Source of the DNA: CAZWVM01 sp964637705
GTDB taxonomy: Bacteria > UBA8481
NCBI GenBank assembly: GCA_964637705.1
Contig: CAZWVM010000041.1
Span: forward strand, 1-21,704
DNA: 21,704 bases
Direction of reading: 5' to 3'
The notes under the pieces were generated by a model. That model was not told the DNA's origin and did not search any database. It saw only the letters and a list, made by a program, of their open reading frames with translations. This document shows positions 16,401-21,704 of this stretch, one piece after another (positions within the stretch are counted from its first letter, which is position 1; every line of letters starts with the position of its first letter). The position numbers and the translations under genes were made by a program.

Positions 16401-16750
16401 CGGCCCGCGGCCTTCTCGTCGGCCTCCTTCTCCTCGCCGCCTGCACGGGCCCCCAGCCGCTCGAGCCGATCGCCTCGCACGACGTCAAGGCCTGGCAGTG
16501 GGGATACGCGCCCAACGTGATGACGGTGCACCAGGGTCAGCTCGTGAGATTGAAGCTGGTCTCCCTGGACGTCGGGCACGGCTTGAAGAACGACGAATTG
16601 GGAGTGAACGTCGCGATCCCGCCGAAAGGCGCCGACCCGGTCGTCGTGGAGTTCCGGCCGGGGCGCGTCGGCGATTTCGTCTTCTCCTGCCCCGCCGACT
16701 GCGGACCCGGCCAGTCGCGCCAGCTCATGCGCGTGATCGTGATGCCCTGA
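16397..16750 (+). CDS. Cupredoxin lipoprotein resembling the CuA domain of cytochrome oxidase subunit II, with altered ligands
   Basis: A 117-residue predicted lipoprotein: signal peptide with LLLLAAC and lipobox C16, then one cupredoxin domain. The subunit II pattern is clear: W33-Q-W for the aromatic start, SLDVGHGLKNDELGV with H61, and FSCPADCGPGQ with C98 and C102. Canonical CuA is C-x3-C-x3-H-x2-M. Here the second histidine and the methionine positions are both glutamine (Q106, Q109), though M111 is close by. It has no transmembrane anchor of its own and no other oxidase subunit nearby. It could bind a single copper, act as a copper carrier, or have lost metal. It is coupled to thrC by an ATGA overlap. 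Confidence 0.8.
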   Translation: MTARGLLVGLLLLAACTGPQPLEPIASHDVKAWQWGYAPNVMTVHQGQLVRLKLVSLDVGHGLKNDELGVNVAIPPKGADPVVVEFRPGRVGDFVFSCPADCGPGQSRQLMRVIVMP

Positions 16751-16775
16751 GGTCGACGGCGGCGGCGCCGCGACC
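16751..16775 (+). terminator. Hairpin directly after the cupredoxin lipoprotein gene
   Basis: GGTCG (16751-16755) pairs with CGACC (16771-16775) and CGGCG (16757-16761) with CGCCG (16766-16770), with one bulged A and a GCGG loop. No U-run follows, so it is a possible factor-aided terminator or 3'-end stabiliser just before the lon promoter. Confidence 0.4.
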
Positions 16776-16787
16776 GTCTCCTCGTTG

Positions 16788-16815
16788 TTGCCCCGGAAGC
16801 GTCTCCCCGTATAAT
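16788..16815 (+). promoter_or_regulatory. Promoter of lon
   Basis: TTGCCC (16788-16793) and a perfect TATAAT (16810-16815) are 16 bases apart; TTGTTG at 16785-16790 is an alternative -35. The leader would be about 44 bases. No CIRCE or sigma-32-like heat-shock element was seen. Confidence 0.65.
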
Positions 16816-16865
16816 CGATTCGTCCGGCGGCGCCGGGCGCAACCTGAGTCGGAACGGATGGACCC

Positions 16866-19226
16866 ATGAAGATCGCCCAGAAGACACGAGAACAGGTCGA
16901 GGCTCCCGCCACGCTGCCGCTGCTTCCCTTGCGCGATCTCGTCGTCTTCCCCCACATGGTCGTCCCCCTCTTCGTCGGCCGCGAGAAATCCGTGGCGGCC
17001 CTGGAGGCCGCGATGGCCTCCTCCCGGCTCATCCTCCTCGCCGCCCAGCGCGACGCCACGACCGACAATCCCGATATCCCCGACATCTACCCGATCGGGA
17101 CGCTCGCCGAGATCCTCCAGCTCCTGAAGCTCCCCGACGGCACGATCAAGGTCCTCGTCGAGGGACTCCGCCGCCAGTCGATCCGCCAGTTCCTGCCGAC
17201 GGAGAACTACTTCGAGGTGGAGACGGCGGAGCATGCGAGCGTCATGAAGCCCGGCGCGGAGCTGACGGCGCAGATGCGCAGCTGCGTGACCCAGTTCGAG
17301 AACTACGTCAAGCTCCACAAGCGCATACCGCCCGAGACGCTCCTCTCGCTCACCAACCAGGAGGACCCGGAGCGGGTGGCCGACATCATCGCCGCGCAGA
17401 TGGTCCTGAAGGTCAAGGAGAAGCAGGATCTCCTCGAGACCCGCGACCTGGGCGAACGGCTCGACATGATCCTGCAGAAGCTCATCAACGAGATCGAGAT
17501 CCTGAAGATCGAGAAGAAGATCCGCACCGACGTCCGCAACCAGATGGAACAGACCCAGCGCGAGTATTACCTCAACGAGCAGATGAAGGCGATCCAGAAG
17601 GAGCTGGGGAAGCGCGACGACGACGCGGTGGAGATGGAGGAGCTCAGGCAGAAGATCGAGTCGGCCGGGATGCCGGAAGCGGTGAAGACGAAGGCCGAGC
17701 GGGAGCTGAGGCGCCTGGAGAAGATGAGCCCCATGTCGGCCGAGTCCACCGTCTCGCGCACCTACCTCGACTGGCTCGTCGAACTGCCCTGGACGAAGAG
17801 AACCGAGGACAAGATCGACATCGCCGAGGCCTCCAAAATCCTCGACGAGGATCATTTCGGCCTGGAAAAACCCAAGGAGCGCATCCTCGAGTATCTCGCC
17901 GTCCGCAAGCTCGCCACCGAACACCGCGGCCCCATCCTCTGTTTCGTCGGGCCGCCCGGCACCGGCAAGACCTCGCTCGGCCGCTCCATCGCCCGTTCCC
18001 TCGGGCGCAACTTCGTCCGGATGTCCCTGGGGGGCGTGCGCGACGAGGCGGAGATCCGCGGTCACCGCCGCACCTACGTCGGCGCCCTGCCCGGCCGCGT
18101 CATCCAGGGCATGCGCAAGGCGGGCACCCTGAACCCCGTCTTCCTCCTCGATGAAATCGACAAGCTCGCCTCGGACTTCCGCGGAGACCCGGCGGCGGCC
18201 TTGTTGGAGGTTCTCGACCCCGAGCAGAACAAGGCCTTCTCCGACCATTATCTCGACGCCGATTACGACCTCTCCCAGGTCATGTTCATCACGACCGCCA
18301 ACACGCTGCACCCGATCCCCCGGCCGCTCCTGGACCGCATGGAGGTCATCAACCTTTCGGGCTACACCGAGGACGAGAAGGAGAAGATCGCGGAGCTCTT
18401 CCTGATCCCGAAGCAGATGAAGGAGCACGGGCTCTCGGAGAAGCAGGTGACGATCCAACCCGCGGCCCTGACGAAAATCATCCGGGAATACACGCGGGAG
18501 GCGGGCGTCCGCAACCTCGAGCGCTCCGTCGCGACCACCTGCCGCAAGGCGGCGCGCGAGATCGTGGAGGCGGGAAAGAAGCCCAAGCCCATTCTCGTCA
18601 CGCCCGCCATCATCACGAAGTACCTCGGACAGCCGAAATTCCGCTACGGCCAGATGGAGGAGAAGGACGACATCGGGTTGACCATGGGCCTGGCCTGGAC
18701 CGAGGTCGGGGGTGAGCTCCTGCAGGTCGAGGCGCTCATCATGCCCGGTTCGGGCCAGTTGACCCTCACCGGCAAGCTCGGCGAGGTGATGCAGGAGTCG
18801 GCGCGCGCCGCGCTCGGTTTCGCGCGTTCCCGCACGGCCGCCTACCACCTGCCTCCGAATTTCCAGAAGAAGAACGACATCCACATCCACGTGCCCGAGG
18901 GCGCCATCCCCAAGGACGGCCCCTCCGCCGGCATCACCATCGCCACCTCCCTCATCTCGGCCCTCTCGAGGCGCCCGGTCCGGCGCGACATCGCGATGAC
19001 CGGCGAGATCACGCTCCGGGGCAAGGTCCTGCCGATCGGAGGCCTGAAGGAGAAGGTTCTCGCGGCGATCCGCGGCGGGATTTACGAGATCGTGATGCCG
19101 AAGGAGAACGAGCGGGACCTGAAGGACATCCCGGAGCGGATCCAGAAGAAGCTCACGTTCCACATGGTGGAGACGATGGACGAGGTCGCTAAAATCGCTC
19201 TCGTCGCGCGGGCGAAGAAGAAGTAG
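16866..19226 (+). CDS. lon: ATP-dependent protease Lon
   Basis: A 786-residue protein of standard LonA length (E. coli about 784). It degrades misfolded and regulatory proteins in the cytoplasm as a hexamer. The N-terminal substrate-binding domain begins at LPLLPLRDLVVFPHMVVPLF (about 17-36), followed by a coiled-coil region (about 215-285) with YYLNEQMKAIQKELG. The AAA+ module has Walker A GPPGTGKT (362-369) and Walker B VFLLDEIDKL. The C-terminal protease domain has catalytic S687 in DGPSAG and K730 in GGLKEK, the Lon Ser-Lys dyad. Nothing is missing. It is monocistronic by appearance, with its own promoter upstream and a hairpin downstream. Confidence 0.98.
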   Translation: MKIAQKTREQVEAPATLPLLPLRDLVVFPHMVVPLFVGREKSVAALEAAMASSRLILLAAQRDATTDNPDIPDIYPIGTLAEILQLLKLPDGTIKVLVEGLRRQSIRQFLPTENYFEVETAEHASVMKPGAELTAQMRSCVTQFENYVKLHKRIPPETLLSLTNQEDPERVADIIAAQMVLKVKEKQDLLETRDLGERLDMILQKLINEIEILKIEKKIRTDVRNQMEQTQREYYLNEQMKAIQKELGKRDDDAVEMEELRQKIESAGMPEAVKTKAERELRRLEKMSPMSAESTVSRTYLDWLVELPWTKRTEDKIDIAEASKILDEDHFGLEKPKERILEYLAVRKLATEHRGPILCFVGPPGTGKTSLGRSIARSLGRNFVRMSLGGVRDEAEIRGHRRTYVGALPGRVIQGMRKAGTLNPVFLLDEIDKLASDFRGDPAAALLEVLDPEQNKAFSDHYLDADYDLSQVMFITTANTLHPIPRPLLDRMEVINLSGYTEDEKEKIAELFLIPKQMKEHGLSEKQVTIQPAALTKIIREYTREAGVRNLERSVATTCRKAAREIVEAGKKPKPILVTPAIITKYLGQPKFRYGQMEEKDDIGLTMGLAWTEVGGELLQVEALIMPGSGQLTLTGKLGEVMQESARAALGFARSRTAAYHLPPNFQKKNDIHIHVPEGAIPKDGPSAGITIATSLISALSRRPVRRDIAMTGEITLRGKVLPIGGLKEKVLAAIRGGIYEIVMPKENERDLKDIPERIQKKLTFHMVETMDEVAKIALVARAKKK

Positions 19227-19236
19227 GCGTTTTCCC

Positions 19237-19261
19237 TTTCACGACGAGGCTCGTCGCGAAA
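19237..19261 (+). terminator. Hairpin after lon
   Basis: TTTC-A-CGACGA, loop GGC, TCGTCG-C-GAAA: ten base pairs with one A/C mismatch, starting ten bases after the lon stop. It lacks a U-run on the plus strand. A likely transcript-end structure in the 136-base gap before engB, in which no other feature was found. Confidence 0.45.
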
Positions 19262-19362
19262 CCGAGCGTGGGTTCACCACACGAGAGAACGAGAGATGAT
19301 TTTCAAAGGATCGCGATTCGCGGGATGGCTCTTGTGATCTCACGGGGCGGCCCGGTCCGTCC

Positions 19363-19968
19363 ATGATCACGTCCTCCGTCCGGTTCGTCCGGGGCTGCGT
19401 CGATGCCTCGGGATTTCCCGTCGACGAACTTCCCTTCGTGATCATCGCGGGCCGGTCCAACTGCGGCAAGTCGTCGCTCGTGAACGCCCTTTTCAACAAT
19501 CGCACGCTCGCCCGCGTCTCCTCCACGCCGGGGCGCACGGCGGAGCTGAACTTCTTTCTCGTCGGAGAGCGCTGGTTCCTCGTCGATCTCCCGGGATACG
19601 GCTATGCCGCCCGGGGCCGCGACACCCGCGGGACATGGAGCGGCGCGGTCGAGGCGCTCTTTGCGGACCGACGCGCCACCCTCGTCCTGCTTCTCGCCGA
19701 CGTGCGCCGCGAGCCGGAGGACGAGGAGGTGACGGTCGGCGAGATGGCGCGGGCCGCGGGCGTCCCCCTGCGCATGGTTCTCACGAAGCGGGACAAGGTT
19801 GGACGGGGTGAGTTCGGAAAGCTATTCTCCGCGTGGCAGGACTTCGTCGGAGGCCTCTCCCGGCCGCTTGTCACCTCGGCGAAATCCCGCGAGGGCCTCG
19901 AGGAACTCGCCCGTTCGATCGAAGCGCGCGTGGACGAGGTCGCGAAGAAGGACATGAAGCATGAGTGA
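19363..19968 (+). CDS. engB: Ribosome-biogenesis GTPase EngB/YsxC
   Basis: A 201-residue TRAFAC GTPase of the EngB (YihA/YsxC) family, needed for late 50S subunit assembly. All G motifs are present: G1 GRSNCGKS (30-37), G2 threonine in SSTPGRT, G3 DLPGYG with the family-typical YGYA, G4 TKRD, and G5 TSAK. G1 has Cys34 where Val is usual (GRSNVGKSS). The C-terminus ends in a lysine-rich tail (VAKKDMKHE). The ATG at 19363 gives a normal N-terminus, but no strong Shine-Dalgarno or promoter was found. It overlaps the next gene by eight bases, suggesting co-transcription with the aminotransferase and serA. Confidence 0.95.
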   Translation: MITSSVRFVRGCVDASGFPVDELPFVIIAGRSNCGKSSLVNALFNNRTLARVSSTPGRTAELNFFLVGERWFLVDLPGYGYAARGRDTRGTWSGAVEALFADRRATLVLLLADVRREPEDEEVTVGEMARAAGVPLRMVLTKRDKVGRGEFGKLFSAWQDFVGGLSRPLVTSAKSREGLEELARSIEARVDEVAKKDMKHE

Positions 19969-21124
19969 ACTCGTCAAGAACCGCATGATGACGCCGGGCC
20001 CGACGGACGTGCCCGCGCCGGTTCTCCTGGCCGGAGCGGCTCCGCAGATCCATCACCGCTCGCCCCAGTTCCAGGCGGTATACGAGGAGGTGCTTTCGCT
20101 CCTCGGCATGGTCTTCCGGACCGCCCGCCCCGTCTTTCCCCTCCTCGCCTCCGGCACCGGCGCCATGGAGTGCTGCGTGGCGAACCTAGCCCCGGCGGGA
20201 TCGAGGCCCCTCGTCGTGAACGCCGGCTGGTTCGGGAAGCGCTGGAACGACATCTGCCTCGCCCACGGCCTCGAGACCGATGTCGTGGAGGCGCCGTGGG
20301 GAACGGCCGTCGAGCCGTCCGCGGTCGAGGAACGCCTGGCCGCCAACCCCGACTGCCCGGCCGTCTTCGTCCAGCTCTGCGAGACCTCGACCGGCGCGGT
20401 CCACCCGGTGAAGGAACTGCAGGCGATCTGTTCGCGCACGAAGGCCCTCCTCGTCGTCGACGCCATCTCCGGTCTCGGGGCCGACCCCTGCGCGACCGAT
20501 GATTGGAACCTCGACTGCGTCATCGCGGGAGGTCAGAAGTCCTTCATGATCCCGCCCGGGCTTTCCTACGTGACCGTGGGCGAACGCTGCTGGCCGGCCA
20601 TCGAGTCCTGCGCGAACCCGCGGTTCTACTTCGACCTGAGGAAATATCGCGACGGGCATCGGAAGGCGAGCCATCCCTTCACGCCGCCGACATCGCTCCT
20701 CAGGTCGCAGCTCGAGGCCCTGCGGATGATCCGGTCCGAAGGCATGGACGCGGTGAACGTGCGGCACGCGAAACTGGCGAAGGCGACCCGCGCGGCCATG
20801 GCCGCTCTCGGGCTGGAGCTCTTCGCCCGGACGCCCGGCAACGCCCTGACCCCCGTGGTGATGCCCGGGGGACGCGACGCCGGGCCCCTCGTGAAGAAGG
20901 CCCGCGACGAATACGGCGTGACGCTCGCCGGCGCCCAAGGGCCCTACAAGGGGAAGTTCTTCCGCATCGGGCACTTGGGTTACGTGGACGGGAATGATAT
21001 CATCGCGGCCGTGGCCTGCGTCGAGCGCGTGCTCGACGAACTGGGCGTGCCGGTGAAGGTGGGAGCCGGCGTGACCGCGGCCCAGGAATCTCTCATCGAA
21101 TCTCGAAAGGAGTCAGGATCATGA
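19961..21124 (+). CDS. Class V aminotransferase, probable phosphoserine aminotransferase role
   Basis: A 387-residue PLP enzyme of the alanine/serine-glyoxylate aminotransferase group. NRMMTPGPTDVP (8-19) is the classic N-terminal motif, then HHRSPQF (31-37), SGTGAME (64-70), D167 in VVDAISGLG for the pyridine nitrogen, and K193 in GGQKSFMIPPG as Schiff-base lysine. Family members use serine, alanine or phosphoserine with pyruvate, glyoxylate or 2-oxoglutarate. The four-base overlap with serA points to phosphohydroxypyruvate as substrate, replacing SerC; this is inferred from position. The ATG at 19961 lies inside the end of engB, with AAGAAGGA (19945-19952) as ribosome site. Confidence 0.87.
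   Translation: MSELVKNRMMTPGPTDVPAPVLLAGAAPQIHHRSPQFQAVYEEVLSLLGMVFRTARPVFPLLASGTGAMECCVANLAPAGSRPLVVNAGWFGKRWNDICLAHGLETDVVEAPWGTAVEPSAVEERLAANPDCPAVFVQLCETSTGAVHPVKELQAICSRTKALLVVDAISGLGADPCATDDWNLDCVIAGGQKSFMIPPGLSYVTVGERCWPAIESCANPRFYFDLRKYRDGHRKASHPFTPPTSLLRSQLEALRMIRSEGMDAVNVRHAKLAKATRAAMAALGLELFARTPGNALTPVVMPGGRDAGPLVKKARDEYGVTLAGAQGPYKGKFFRIGHLGYVDGNDIIAAVACVERVLDELGVPVKVGAGVTAAQESLIESRKESGS
21107..21112 (+). promoter_or_regulatory. Ribosome binding site of serA
   Basis: AAGGAG lies eight bases before the ATG at 21121, inside the end of the aminotransferase gene, and confirms the overlapping start. Confidence 0.7.
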
Positions 21125-21704
21125 TCAAGGTTCTCGTCTCGGACAAGCTTTCCAGTGACGGTGTCGCCCTTCTCGAGAAGGCGAAGGACGCGGTCGCCGT
21201 GGACGTCAAGGTCGGGCTGACCCCGGACCAGCTGAAGGAGATCATCGGCGGTTACGAAGCGATCATCATCCGCTCGGCCACGAAACTGACGAAGGACGTT
21301 TTGGAGAAGGCGACGAAGCTGAAGGCGGTCGCGCGCGCCGGAGTGGGCGTCGACAATGTCGACCTGGCGTACGCGAAGGAACGCGGGATCGCCGTCATGA
21401 ACACGCCCGGCGGATCCACGTCCGCCGTCGCCGAACTCGCCCTCGGCCTCATGCTCGCCGTCTGCCGCAACCTCGCCTGGGCCGACGCCACGATGAAGGC
21501 CGGAAAGTGGGAGAAGAAGTCCCTCGAGGGCGTGCAACTCAAGGACAAGACCCTCGGCATCATCGGCATGGGCCGCATCGGCCGCAAGCTCGCGGAGTAC
21601 GGCCGCGCCCTGGGCATGACCACGATCGGCTACGATCCCCTCGTGACCGGCGACGTGCCCGGCGTGAAGAAGGTCTCGCTCGACGAGCTCTTCGCCCAGT
21701 CCGA
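21121..21704 (+). CDS. serA: D-3-phosphoglycerate dehydrogenase (N-terminal part, cut by window edge)
   Basis: The first 194 codons of a 2-hydroxyacid dehydrogenase. It starts with the SerA-type MIKVLVSDKLSSDGVALL, has IIIRSATKLT and the substrate-side block ARAGVGVDNVD, then NTPGGSTSAVAELALGLM. The NAD-binding Rossmann motif is GIIGMGRIGRKLAEYGRALGM (GxGxxG). SerA makes 3-phosphohydroxypyruvate from 3-phosphoglycerate, the first step of serine synthesis. The window ends inside the nucleotide-binding domain, so any ACT or ASB regulatory domain is out of view. The ATG overlaps the aminotransferase stop (ATGA), making a two-gene serine unit. Confidence 0.95.
   Translation, partial: MIKVLVSDKLSSDGVALLEKAKDAVAVDVKVGLTPDQLKEIIGGYEAIIIRSATKLTKDVLEKATKLKAVARAGVGVDNVDLAYAKERGIAVMNTPGGSTSAVAELALGLMLAVCRNLAWADATMKAGKWEKKSLEGVQLKDKTLGIIGMGRIGRKLAEYGRALGMTTIGYDPLVTGDVPGVKKVSLDELFAQS

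Noticed and set aside
16776..16865. Heat-shock control of lon by CIRCE or sigma-32
   Set aside because: No TTAGCACTC-type inverted repeat or sigma-32-like promoter was seen, only a sigma-70-like one.
19311..19335. Short CGCGA-T-TCGCG inverted repeat before engB
   Set aside because: Such short GC-rich inverted repeats are expected by chance at this base composition.

Overview
This is a densely coded, very GC-rich bacterial stretch (roughly two-thirds G+C or more by eye). It reads as chromosome: housekeeping and biosynthetic genes, no transposase, integrase, phage gene, CRISPR array, tRNA or rRNA was seen. The organism is flagellated (flgB), carries predicted lipoproteins and a periplasmic-type L,D-transpeptidase, and has plant-like threonine synthase and cystathionine gamma-synthase. 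That suggests a diderm from a less-studied high-GC lineage (for example Acidobacteriota, Eisenbacteria-like or similar), but the phylum cannot be fixed from this window.

Layout. Positions 1-139 (-) hold the N-terminus of FlgB. cutA (+) diverges from it and ends on the same CTAG as a convergent minus-strand operon. That operon, read from 9387 leftward, is: class V aminotransferase, Ap4A-phosphorylase-like HIT protein, OppD-like ATPase, OppF-like ATPase, a 1644-residue zinc-ribbon protein with about 50 hydrophobic segments, and a 69-residue one-helix protein. Most junctions are ATGA, GTGA or TGATG overlaps. Diverging at 9515 (+) are cystathionine gamma-synthase, a NTP_transf_5-type nucleotidyltransferase and a thioredoxin-like lipoprotein. 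A 344-base non-coding stretch with several hairpins follows, then an L,D-transpeptidase (+) converging on a secreted caspase-like protein (-) that carries a perfect triple cysteine repeat. From a compact divergent promoter at 14927-15031 come threonine synthase and a CuA-like lipoprotein with altered ligands (+). Next are lon, engB, a class V aminotransferase and the start of serA (+), the last two overlapping and probably making serine.

How the genes fit together. Cystathionine gamma-synthase and threonine synthase sit on either side of the threonine/methionine branch point, and both resemble the plant enzymes, which share O-phosphohomoserine. The aminotransferase/serA pair suggests the phosphorylated serine pathway. 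The most unusual items are the caspase with its C-x8-C-x6-C-x-C-x5-C-x4-C repeats, the ~50-segment membrane protein with its small coupled partner, the altered CuA-like lipoprotein, and candidate promoters placed so close to start codons that the messages would be leaderless or nearly so. No single multi-gene system of obvious new type stands out.
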